A stretch of DNA of 8,737 nucleotides, from positions 1 through 8,737 of the forward strand of contig DBHX01000044.1 of NCBI GenBank assembly GCA_002296285.1, given 5' to 3'. The notes under the pieces were generated by a model. It did no database searches, was not told where the DNA came from, and was given only the letters and a program-made list of their open reading frames with translations. The number at the start of each line of letters is the position of its first letter. Position 1 is the first letter of the stretch. Source of the DNA: a bacterium UBP8_UBA817. Lineage in GTDB: Bacteria > Margulisbacteria > Marinamargulisbacteria > UBA817. Of this stretch, positions 1-5,703 are shown in pieces. The position numbers and the translations under genes were made by a program.

Positions 1-1929
1 GATTGATTTTAACTTATCACTCGGTAGCATTTCTGTAATTTCGAGCATTCGAGCTTCGCTGCACTTATTTAGAATGAAAGCCGCCACAACCTCATTTTCA
101 TTAATAAGAAACTCTTTAATTTTATTTGTTTTAACATGCTCAATAAATCCAAATGGTTCTTCACTATCGATATTAAATAGGCTTCGTTTTTCCTTTTCAT
201 TAAATGCGGAATCAATAATATGATTGGATGTGGTTTTTCCACCAAATAATGCTTCATTGTTCATGAAATTCTCATTAAATTCAATTAAATTATTTCGTGT
301 TTTATCTGTGCCAACTTTGGAAATGTTCTCTATGCTATGGATGGTGTCTTTTACATGTTCTGAATTCAATAGTTTGATGATTTTTGTAGAAAGTCCGGGG
401 CGCTCAAAATCAACAAATAAGATGACAACAGCTAGTTTTTCATAGGCTTCTTTTGAGTTTTCCTCAAACTGTTGGCTACTTTGTAGCATTTCGAGCCATT
501 TTTCTAATTTTAATGTGAAAGTTTCGGTGTTTTTTGATGCTTCTTCTATGATTTCTCGTTTAATTTTCTGGTATGATTTTTCTTCTTCTTCTTCATAGAT
601 GAGCGCAAGCTTTTCTTCTTTTTGCTTTTTTAGCATTTCAATTTTATTTTGATTTTGTTTATATTTCTTGTACCGCTCATATAACCGTGTAAAGAAATAC
701 CCTAAAATAGTGACTATGATTAATGCATAAATTTTTTGCCAATGTTGCCATTTATAAATACGAACCAACATGGGTAAGTTGGTGAACTTATAACTTTTGA
801 TGATTAAGGAATCATTTCTGTTGTCGTCAATATCAACAACACTTCGTACAATATCCTCAATGTTTTCAAGACTTATGTCTTCGCCAATGATAATCTCATT
901 AACCATAAGTCGAATGGAAATATTTCTGATTTTTGTACTTGGAGACTTATAGTAAGTTTTTTCTTGATTATAATAGATATTTGATTCGGTAATCTCTTTT
1001 TTGTTATCTGTTTTGAATAATTCAGTGTCCTTCTTTTTTGGAAAACGATAGTAATTAAATATATCAGAACGAAGTGGTGTTTTTTCAATTAAATTCAAGA
1101 CCGTTTCTACGGTTACTTTTTCATTCGGGTTAAATAGGATATCTTCTTCAATTAACTTATTTTCAAGAGCGATTTTGATGTAATTGTAGGCCCAGTGATT
1201 TCTAGGAATATCTTTGTAAGGGATGTCAGATATAACGTCTTGCGAATAATAATTTGATGTTGGATAGTTGATTCTTATCAAGGCCGTAATCAGTGATGCT
1301 TTTGATAAAAAATCATTGGGTCTAAACTCTCCTGATCGGTATAGCTTTAAAATATCTTCACTAACGATGGTGGATACAGAATCCCCAAATTCAGTTTCAT
1401 TGTTATCAATAATTTTTAGATCTTCTGTAACAATGCCGGATTCTTTGGGCAGCTGATACGCGGTGGACAATATTTTTGCAAATAAACCGCGCGTGGCGTA
1501 ATCATCTTTTTGAATGTCAAATTGATCAAAATAGCTGGGAAACCCCGGGAGCGATTCATTGTGAAATGGATTGTCAATCAAGCCAGGCAGTGCATCGACT
1601 TTGGGAACTGGAGATAAATTTTTAGTTAATGAACTGGTGGATATTTCTTTGGGTTCATATTTGATTAATTCTTCTGTAATTTCATCCTGATTTAAATTGA
1701 CATGTACGGCCAACTCAAAATCAGATTCATCCATAATGTTAAATAGTGTATTGTTAATATTTAATTCAATGTCTTTTTGTATTTGTTTTTTTAAAATACT
1801 TTCAGTGGGTAAATATTTTAAGTTATCGGCTTTTGGAAAGTATTTGTATCCAGTATGAACAACGATGCCTACGATTGCAATTGAGCTAAGAAATACAAGA
1901 ATTCGTTTTAGTTTTTGCTTTATATTCAT
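1..1929 (-). CDS. fliF-fliG: FliF-FliG fusion with SLH-like repeats: flagellar MS-ring/switch protein (3' end outside window)
   Basis: The frame is open for 643 codons from the ATG at 1929 to the window edge. Seen in order: membrane segment (residues about 10-24); first half of FliF RBM3 (about 44-100, including FELAVHVNLNQDE) ending in LPGLIDNP, like the PG-x-x-N-x-P of FliF; SLH-like repeats (about 144-284, with SGEFRPNDFLSKASLITALI and DIPRNHWAYNYIKIALENKL); second half of RBM3 (about 335-383, SVVDIDDNRNDSLII, like the FliF AVGFDxxRGD element); second membrane segment (about 400-417); charged coiled-coil tail with a FliG-binding-like stretch (about 458-483); FliG N-terminal domain (about 493-560) with a GG motif at 564-565; start of FliG middle domain (about 590-643). 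By family knowledge, FliF forms the inner-membrane MS ring and FliG the cytoplasmic rotor/switch ring. RBM1 and RBM2 are absent: only about 20 residues separate membrane segment 1 from RBM3. The remaining FliG domains should lie beyond position 1. The flagellar assignment is confident; SLH function is inferred. Confidence 0.87.
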   Translation of the reverse strand, partial: MNIKQKLKRILVFLSSIAIVGIVVHTGYKYFPKADNLKYLPTESILKKQIQKDIELNINNTLFNIMDESDFELAVHVNLNQDEITEELIKYEPKEISTSSLTKNLSPVPKVDALPGLIDNPFHNESLPGFPSYFDQFDIQKDDYATRGLFAKILSTAYQLPKESGIVTEDLKIIDNNETEFGDSVSTIVSEDILKLYRSGEFRPNDFLSKASLITALIRINYPTSNYYSQDVISDIPYKDIPRNHWAYNYIKIALENKLIEEDILFNPNEKVTVETVLNLIEKTPLRSDIFNYYRFPKKKDTELFKTDNKKEITESNIYYNQEKTYYKSPSTKIRNISIRLMVNEIIIGEDISLENIEDIVRSVVDIDDNRNDSLIIKSYKFTNLPMLVRIYKWQHWQKIYALIIVTILGYFFTRLYERYKKYKQNQNKIEMLKKQKEEKLALIYEEEEEKSYQKIKREIIEEASKNTETFTLKLEKWLEMLQSSQQFEENSKEAYEKLAVVILFVDFERPGLSTKIIKLLNSEHVKDTIHSIENISKVGTDKTRNNLIEFNENFMNNEALFGGKTTSNHIIDSAFNEKEKRSLFNIDSEEPFGFIEHVKTNKIKEFLINENEVVAAFILNKCSEARMLEITEMLPSDKLKSI

Positions 1930-1941
1930 AATCTAGCTGAA

Positions 1942-1968
1942 TTATCGATTCAAAAAACAGATTCCTTA
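1942..1968 (-). promoter_or_regulatory. Candidate flagellar sigma-28-like promoter of the FliF-FliG gene
   Basis: On the minus strand, TAAGGAAT (1968-1961), an 11-nt spacer and ATCGATAA (1949-1942) resemble the FliA consensus TAAAGTTT-N11-GCCGATAA, with 5/8 and 6/8 matches and the exact spacer. It ends 12 nt before the ATG, so the leader would be only about 5-6 nt. The same bases contain GATAAT, which could be an ordinary -10 element, so the sigma factor is uncertain. Confidence 0.4.
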
Positions 1969-2001
1969 AGCATTGATTATATTTTAGGTTTTTAAAATGA
2001 G

Positions 2002-2010
2002 TGTTACTAT
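2002..2010 (+). promoter_or_regulatory. Extended -10 element directly upstream of cmoB
   Basis: TGT-TACTAT fits the extended -10 pattern TGn-TATAAT (5/6 in the hexamer). The hexamer ends 6 nt before the ATG at 2017, which puts the expected transcription start on or next to the A of the start codon. No convincing -35 is visible, as is tolerated for extended -10 promoters, and there is no Shine-Dalgarno sequence. The transcript would be leaderless. Confidence 0.5.
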
Positions 2011-2016
2011 GCATCA

Positions 2017-3000
2017 ATGACAAAACAGGATCGGTCACTCACGGATTTCTTTTGGAATGTTGTTAATGCTGAATTGGATTTTTTGCCAAATGATTATCGC
2101 TTGAATCGGGCAATGTTACGTCATTCGCTTCAATCGGTTGTTAATGCATTTGAAAATCCAAACACTCAGCGGTTTTTATCGGTCCTTCATGATTTGCCAA
2201 ATGGGGGAGGGCGATTGGTTTCGCCAATCGATGGCGCGGTGTCCATTCAGTGTGATTTCCAGCTGGATGAGTCTACCCTGAAGCGATTAAACCCTTGGCG
2301 TAAGGGGCCATTTAACATCAATGGTCTCAAAATTGATGCCGAATGGCAGTCGCATATGAAATGGGATCGTTTTTCACCATATTTATCTCAATTATCCAAT
2401 GCGCGTGTGTTGGATATTGGGTGTGGCAATGGGTATTATATGTTTCGAATGCTTGAGCATAAGCCTTTATCGGTATTGGGAATTGACCCAAGTCATTTAA
2501 CGATGTTCCAATTTTTAGCTATTCAACAGTTTATTCAGTCATCCATTCTGCATTACTTGCCCCTTGGATGGTCGGACCTTGATGCGTTTTCATTGTTTTT
2601 TGATGCGGTTTTTTGCATGGGGATTATGTATCATCATCGATCGCCCATGGCGTTGCTTCAATCGATTCGCTCTATTGGAGTACTTGGTGGGACACTTTTT
2701 TTTGATACATTAATTATGGATGGAACAGATGAATTTGCATTATTTCCAAAGGGGCGGTATGCAAAAATGCCAAATGTGTATTTTATTCCAACCATGGCTT
2801 GTTTAAAAAATATGTTGCAAAGATCGGGATTTTCAAATATTGATGTTTTATCCATTGATCGTACAACCATCGAAGAACAGCGTGCGACCCCTTGGACATT
2901 TGAACAGTCGTTGGAACATTTTTTGGATCCAAAGGACAAAACAAAAACGATAGAGGGATATCCAGCGCCGTTACGCATTGCTTTGGTTGCGACACTTTGA
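2017..3000 (+). CDS. cmoB: CmoB: tRNA U34 carboxymethyltransferase
   Basis: CmoB transfers the carboxymethyl group of carboxy-S-adenosylmethionine to 5-hydroxyuridine at tRNA position 34, giving 5-oxyacetyluridine, which widens codon reading in the cytoplasm. The 327-residue protein is close to the E. coli length (323). An N-terminal helical region leads to NPWRKGPF (92-99) and a Rossmann methyltransferase fold with VLDIGCGNGYYMFRM (131-145), GIDPSH (155-160), MGIMYHHRSP (201-210) and EGYPAPLRIALVA (313-325). From memory, E. coli CmoB contacts the ligand carboxylate with K91, Y200 and R315. Here K96, Y205 and R320 fall in the matching motifs at a constant offset of five. The ATG at 2017 has no SD but sits just after a -10-like element. 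The partner CmoA, which makes the cofactor, is not in this window. The gene is divergent from the flagellar gene across 87 bp. Confidence 0.95.
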   Translation: MTKQDRSLTDFFWNVVNAELDFLPNDYRLNRAMLRHSLQSVVNAFENPNTQRFLSVLHDLPNGGGRLVSPIDGAVSIQCDFQLDESTLKRLNPWRKGPFNINGLKIDAEWQSHMKWDRFSPYLSQLSNARVLDIGCGNGYYMFRMLEHKPLSVLGIDPSHLTMFQFLAIQQFIQSSILHYLPLGWSDLDAFSLFFDAVFCMGIMYHHRSPMALLQSIRSIGVLGGTLFFDTLIMDGTDEFALFPKGRYAKMPNVYFIPTMACLKNMLQRSGFSNIDVLSIDRTTIEEQRATPWTFEQSLEHFLDPKDKTKTIEGYPAPLRIALVATL

Positions 3001-3033
3001 GGTTTTATATATCGTTTATTCGACTTTGATAGT

Positions 3034-3089
3034 GCCTTTTTTTAACATAATATATATTATGCGACATCGAAAAGAAGGGCGGGTTTTTT
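3034..3089 (+). terminator. Candidate cmoB terminator: nested hairpin plus T6
   Basis: GCCTTTTTTT (3034-3043) can pair with AAAGAAGGGC (3071-3080) to form a 10-bp stem with two G-U pairs. Inside it lies a perfect 16-bp palindrome, CATAATATATATTATG (3046-3061), able to form its own 6-bp hairpin. The outer stem is followed by GGG and T6 (3084-3089). This arrangement resembles an intrinsic terminator 33 nt after the cmoB stop. It is AT-rich and weak. A TTGATA (3026-3031) ahead of the AT palindrome could instead be part of a promoter. Confidence 0.4.
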
Positions 3090-3123
3090 AATAAACATAA
3101 TGTAATCTTAAATAAGATAGTAT

Positions 3124-3130
3124 AGGAGGA
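3124..3130 (+). promoter_or_regulatory. Strong Shine-Dalgarno sequence before a 16-codon micro-ORF
   Basis: AGGAGGA is a near-perfect anti-16S match, the best on the plus strand here. AGGAGG ends 4 nt before the ATG at 3134, slightly closer than optimal. It stands out because the three well-identified plus-strand genes lack any SD, so it is the main reason to take the micro-ORF seriously. Confidence 0.55.
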
Positions 3131-3133
3131 AAT

Positions 3134-3184
3134 ATGATTGTCTTATTATTGACTCAATTGGTACGACTGTTGTTTTTTAAGTAG
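3134..3184 (+). CDS. Hydrophobic 16-residue micro-ORF
   Basis: ATG to TAG encodes MIVLLLTQLVRLLFFK, a very hydrophobic peptide with one central Arg and a terminal Lys, enough for one short membrane helix. The start is supported by AGGAGGA. It lies alone between cmoB and a convergent gene, downstream of a hairpin/T-run, so it is not an attenuator leader for a downstream gene on the same strand. Size and composition resemble small membrane peptides such as type I toxins of the Ibs/Fst kind, but no antisense RNA or clear promoter can be shown. A chance ORF cannot be excluded. Confidence 0.35.
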   Translation: MIVLLLTQLVRLLFFK

Positions 3185-3186
3185 TT

Positions 3187-3195
3187 CCCCCCCCC
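3187..3195. repeat. C9 homopolymer tract
   Basis: Nine consecutive C (G9 on the other strand) begin two bases after the micro-ORF stop and lie 10 bp beyond the stop codon of the convergent Spy-like gene. Such a tract is striking in DNA this AT-rich and is prone to slippage. It is outside both reading frames as drawn, so no coding consequence is evident. Confidence 0.8.
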
Positions 3196-3205
3196 TTTGA
3201 TTTAA

Positions 3206-3523
3206 TTATTTTAGATTGCAGAGCTCAGATTTTTTGTTTGTTTGTTTGTTATAAATTTCTCTTTGATCGTTGTTAAGAATGCTATTAATTTCTAATCGAT
3301 ACTTTTCTTCTAACAATTTCATTTCATTTTTGTATTTTTTGGTGATTGCTTCGTGTTTTTCTTTTTGATCAGATGATAAATTTAGCTCTTCGATTTGCTT
3401 GTGATGTTGTTTTTTGTTTTTCTCTTGAGCATTTGTATCACCGACGCCGCAGCCGCCACAGTGTGCGTCAATAAAATTAGTTGATGCCAATAGCAGGGTT
3501 AGAATTGTAATTTTTTTTATCAT
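3206..3523 (-). CDS. Spy/CpxP-like (LTXXQ) exported small protein
   Basis: This 105-residue protein begins with a clear signal peptide (MIKK, then a hydrophobic core to about residue 20, ending IDA before HCGGCG). The mature part is short, highly charged and helical. It carries two LTXXQ-like motifs, LSSDQ (49-53) and LNNDQ (83-87), the hallmark pair of the Spy/CpxP/ZraP family of periplasmic chaperones and envelope-stress or metal sensors. Three cysteines remain after export: C22 and C25 in HCGGCG, and C102 near the end; metal binding or a disulfide is possible. The start is supported by an SD, AAGGAT (3535-3530), 6 nt before the ATG. The gene is 68 bp downstream of the 130-residue gene on the same strand. 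Family assignment rests on motif pattern and size, and the precise role is unknown. Confidence 0.65.
   Translation of the reverse strand: MIKKITILTLLLASTNFIDAHCGGCGVGDTNAQEKNKKQHHKQIEELNLSSDQKEKHEAITKKYKNEMKLLEEKYRLEINSILNNDQREIYNKQTNKKSELCNLK
3233..3248. repeat. Short tetranucleotide repeat (TTTG)x4
   Basis: Four tandem TTTG units lie inside the 3' end of the Spy-like gene, read as CAAA on its coding strand and encoding NKQTN. A change in copy number would alter only about the last dozen residues, including C102. Four units is a low number for a contingency locus. Confidence 0.6.
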
Positions 3524-3591
3524 TAGTACATCCTTATTAATTTGATAACCAAATTTTAACGTGTTTTGGTGAATTAATCACTTGATATCTT

Positions 3592-3984
3592 TTATTTTAA
3601 TTCTTTTTTTAATAAGGTGAGTTGATTTTTGAAGATTTTCGAATCAACATGTTTGAATAATTCAAATAATGATGTTTTTGTTTTTTTGCAGTTGTTTTTT
3701 TGTATTTGTACGATTAATTCTTGAATTAAATGGGTCAATTTTTTTGAGAGTAGCTCAAATTCATTGGTGTTCTTTAGTGTTTCCACTTGGGTTTTTGTTG
3801 CTTTTATTTTGTTCAGTAATTCGTTGCTGGATGGTTCTATTTTGTGTACAGTTTCATCAATACTTAAATCATTGATTAATTGCTCGTATTCTTGGCAAAA
3901 ATCAGATTGTTTTTTACTTTCATCCAATGCATTAACTGCCACAAATGTTTGGGGTATGTGTTGTGATATGTTTGAAAAATTCAA
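3592..3984 (-). CDS. Unrecognised helical 130-residue protein, TTG start
   Basis: I do not recognise this protein. It has no signal peptide or membrane segment, is rich in Lys, Glu, Asn and Leu, and reads as mostly amphipathic helix or coiled coil, especially residues 55-130. Its two cysteines (C30, C99) are not in a known motif. The start is TTG at 3984: an AGGAG (3996-3992) lies 7 nt upstream, and the next methionine codon is far too distal. It is divergent from the UDP-glucose pyrophosphorylase gene across 121 bp holding an inverted repeat. It precedes the Spy-like gene, which could be co-transcribed. Coding potential is supported by the SD, the length and a composition like its neighbours; function is unknown. 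Confidence 0.65.
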   Translation of the reverse strand: MNFSNISQHIPQTFVAVNALDESKKQSDFCQEYEQLINDLSIDETVHKIEPSSNELLNKIKATKTQVETLKNTNEFELLSKKLTHLIQELIVQIQKNNCKKTKTSLFELFKHVDSKIFKNQLTLLKKELK

Positions 3985-3991
3985 TGAATAA

Positions 3992-3996
3992 CTCCT
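3992..3996 (-). promoter_or_regulatory. Shine-Dalgarno deciding a TTG start
   Basis: AGGAG on the minus strand, 7 nt before TTG (3984-3982), fixes the start of the 130-residue gene at a rare initiation codon. The inverted repeat at 4000-4026 begins 3 nt upstream of it, so an RNA hairpin there could affect access to this site. Confidence 0.6.
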
Positions 3997-3999
3997 GTA

Positions 4000-4026
4000 C
4001 CTGTATGACAGCGTTTGCCATACAGG
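4000..4026. promoter_or_regulatory. Perfect 8-bp inverted repeat, operator-like
   Basis: CCTGTATG (4000-4007) and CATACAGG (4019-4026) form perfect arms around an 11-nt spacer. The centre (4013) lies about 42 bp before the start expected from the TATAAT at 4043-4048, which has no recognisable -35. That is the position of a class II activator site. In the other direction the repeat would sit in the mRNA leader of the 130-residue gene, next to its SD. It could be a dimeric regulator site, an RNA hairpin, or both. Confidence 0.5.
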
Positions 4027-4042
4027 CGCACTCTCAGTCTCC

Positions 4043-4048
4043 TATAAT
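4043..4048 (+). promoter_or_regulatory. Consensus -10 box TATAAT in the divergent gap
   Basis: TATAAT is a perfect -10 hexamer. At 16-18 nt spacing there is no good -35; the TTGCCA at 4015-4020 is 22 nt away, too far. Read on the minus strand, the overlapping TATTAT could serve the 130-residue gene. A start here would give the UDP-glucose gene a leader of about 50 nt. Confidence 0.4.
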
Positions 4049-4090
4049 AAGTATTGATTATTTTGGCTCTTTTCTTGCATTGATTAATTT

Positions 4091-4099
4091 TGTTATATT
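4091..4099 (+). promoter_or_regulatory. Extended -10 element directly upstream of the UDP-glucose pyrophosphorylase gene
   Basis: TGT-TATATT matches the extended -10 pattern and ends 6 nt before the ATG at 4106, so transcription would begin at or next to the start codon. No SD is present. Motif and spacing match those before cmoB. It may act alongside the TATAAT at 4043. Confidence 0.5.
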
Positions 4100-4105
4100 A
4101 AATTT

Positions 4106-5401
4106 ATGCAAAACATTCCCACATGGATGGATGATTGGTTTTCTCGTGCTTATTCAGATTATTTGGATGGTCGACTGAATAAAATATTATCCATTGAATC
4201 TGTTTCAAATGATTTTGTTCAATGGGAAGATTTGGGTGAGCCAAATCAGATTCCTAAGGTTGCTCAAGTAAAACTCAATGGTGGTTTAGGTACATCCATG
4301 GGCTGTGACGGTCCTAAGTCACTCATTCAATGTGATTCTCGTGGCCGTACGTTTATTGATGTGATTGTTGATATGCATGAGCGGTCATCCATTTCTTCGG
4401 CATTGGTATTTTTGAATAGTTTTAATACATCGGCCTTAACAGGTGCTTATTTAACGAATCATTACCCAAACCTGGACTGGTTTGAAGTCCTTCAGCATCC
4501 ATTTCAAAAAATTGACTTAAAAACCAATCGGCCATTTACTGGTGTGGATCCTTTTTTTTATAATCCTCCAGGTCATGGAAGTGTGTATTATGATTTGTAT
4601 CATTCGGGGTTGTTGACTCAATTTGTTCGTCAAGGATTGGACTATTTATTTATTTCAAATGCGGATAACTTGGCGGCGACATGTGATCCGAAAATTGCCG
4701 CTTACATGTCACGATCTGGTTGCCCATTTTTGATTGAATTAACCCCCAAGCGTGCCTCTGATGTAAAGGGGGGCACGGTTGTTTCTTCAAATGGCCAGTT
4801 AACCCTTTGGGAGATTGCTCAGGTCGATGATTCACGGCTGGACTTATTTCAGTCTCAACCAGTGTTTAATACAAATAATATTTGGGTCCATATCCCAACG
4901 CTAATCGATGTTATTGAATCGGATGCTTTATTTTTGGATTTAATATTAAATAAAAAATCTAAAAATGGTTATGACTTTGTTCAGCTTGAATATGCCATGG
5001 GGTCTGCCATTCGATCATTTTCAAATGCTCAAGCAATGATTGTTCCGAGATCGCGATTTTTTCCAGTTAAGAAAACAAGCGATTTGTTGTTGTTATTAAG
5101 TGATCTAACATATTTTAATGATGATGGGGATCTGGTTTGGAATACTGAAAAAATGATTCATATTCAGTGTCATCCTCCATTTGATACTGTGGATGGTTTT
5201 CTTGAGCATGTTAAAGTGATCCCTTCTTTGAATCGAATTCATTCGTTATCGCTTCAAGGCAATGTGACATTTAATCATTTCGTAACGTTAATGGGTGATG
5301 TTGAGTTTGTTATTGACAATGGTGTATCTGTTGATCTTCCGGAGACTATTACCCAGATTGAGAATGCTAAATTTTACAATGGTCATTTAATACCAAATTA
5401 A
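4106..5401 (+). CDS. UTP--glucose-1-phosphate uridylyltransferase, eukaryotic-type UDPGP family
   Basis: The enzyme makes UDP-glucose from UTP and glucose-1-phosphate, feeding envelope polysaccharide, glycolipid and storage pathways in the cytoplasm. Over 431 residues it shows the UDPGP signatures in order: VKLNGGLGTSMGCDGPKSLI (55-74), the nucleotide-binding loop with its GPKS lysine; NPPGHGSVYYDLYHSGLL (153-170); FISNADNLAAT (182-192); PFLIELTPKRASDVKGGTVV (207-226); FNTNNIWV (254-261); and EYAMGSAIRSF then VPRSRFFPVKKTSDLLLL (295-330). The C-terminal part (GNVTFNHFVTLMGDVEFVID, 385-404) fits the family's left-handed beta-helix. Eukaryotic members are usually nearer 500 residues, so this is somewhat short at the N-terminus. 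The ATG at 4106 is the first start after an in-frame stop at 4085-4087, and it lacks an SD. This family is unrelated in close sequence to the common bacterial GalU. Uridylyl specificity for glucose-1-P is inferred from family. Confidence 0.92.
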   Translation: MQNIPTWMDDWFSRAYSDYLDGRLNKILSIESVSNDFVQWEDLGEPNQIPKVAQVKLNGGLGTSMGCDGPKSLIQCDSRGRTFIDVIVDMHERSSISSALVFLNSFNTSALTGAYLTNHYPNLDWFEVLQHPFQKIDLKTNRPFTGVDPFFYNPPGHGSVYYDLYHSGLLTQFVRQGLDYLFISNADNLAATCDPKIAAYMSRSGCPFLIELTPKRASDVKGGTVVSSNGQLTLWEIAQVDDSRLDLFQSQPVFNTNNIWVHIPTLIDVIESDALFLDLILNKKSKNGYDFVQLEYAMGSAIRSFSNAQAMIVPRSRFFPVKKTSDLLLLLSDLTYFNDDGDLVWNTEKMIHIQCHPPFDTVDGFLEHVKVIPSLNRIHSLSLQGNVTFNHFVTLMGDVEFVIDNGVSVDLPETITQIENAKFYNGHLIPN

Positions 5402-5412
5402 ATCTCTTTAGT

Positions 5413-5440
5413 TTTACAGCTTTTTATCGAAGAATATAAT
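5413..5440 (+). promoter_or_regulatory. Candidate promoter before the 84-residue gene
   Basis: TTTACA (5413-5418), a 16-nt spacer and TATAAT (5435-5440) form a near-consensus promoter. It abuts the ATG at 5441, so transcription from it would start near 5447, inside the first codons. If it is active, translation would have to begin at the in-frame ATG at 5459 or 5471; otherwise the gene is expressed from upstream. Confidence 0.4.
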
Positions 5441-5695
5441 ATGGCAGATTCAACTCAAATGGATGATTCAATGAACCAGATTATGGCGTTGTTGCAGGAT
5501 GAATCTCCGGATATTTCTAATTTGTGTGACTTGGTGTATCACTACAATAAAAGCCTTGGATTGACATATACGACGATTCGTAGTGAAATTGGCGATTTAA
5601 ATCTTAAGGCACGCATGCAAGCTCTGCAAAATTTCATTTTGGTGATTGAGGAATTGAGGTCCCCTAACCTTTTTATTCAATTTGATGATGAGTAA
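5441..5695 (+). CDS. Unrecognised small acidic protein, 84 residues
   Basis: I do not recognise this protein. It is acidic, cytoplasmic in appearance (no signal or membrane segment) and predicted helical, with a conserved-looking core DISNLCDLVYHYNKSLGLTY (25-44) and an acidic end, FDDE. It lies 39 nt after the UDP-glucose pyrophosphorylase gene and 43 nt before the LpxB relative on the same strand, so it may be co-transcribed with the first. The start is uncertain: ATG at 5441 has only a weak GAAGAA upstream and directly follows a TATAAT. The in-frame ATGs at 5459 and 5471 would give proteins of 78 and 74 residues. Confidence 0.65.
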   Translation: MADSTQMDDSMNQIMALLQDESPDISNLCDLVYHYNKSLGLTYTTIRSEIGDLNLKARMQALQNFILVIEELRSPNLFIQFDDE

Positions 5696-5703
5696 CTCTG
5701 TAA

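Noticed and set aside
2658..2995. Two minus-strand open frames of 106 and 70 codons inside cmoB
   Set aside because: They are opposite the strongly conserved 3' part of cmoB, have no SD and resemble no protein. They are antisense shadows.
3669..4178. Plus-strand open frames of 68-77 codons opposite and beyond the 130-residue gene
   Set aside because: They are rich in Phe/Leu/Cys, as expected from the complement of a Lys/Glu/Asn-rich gene, overlap each other and one runs into the UDPGP gene in another frame.
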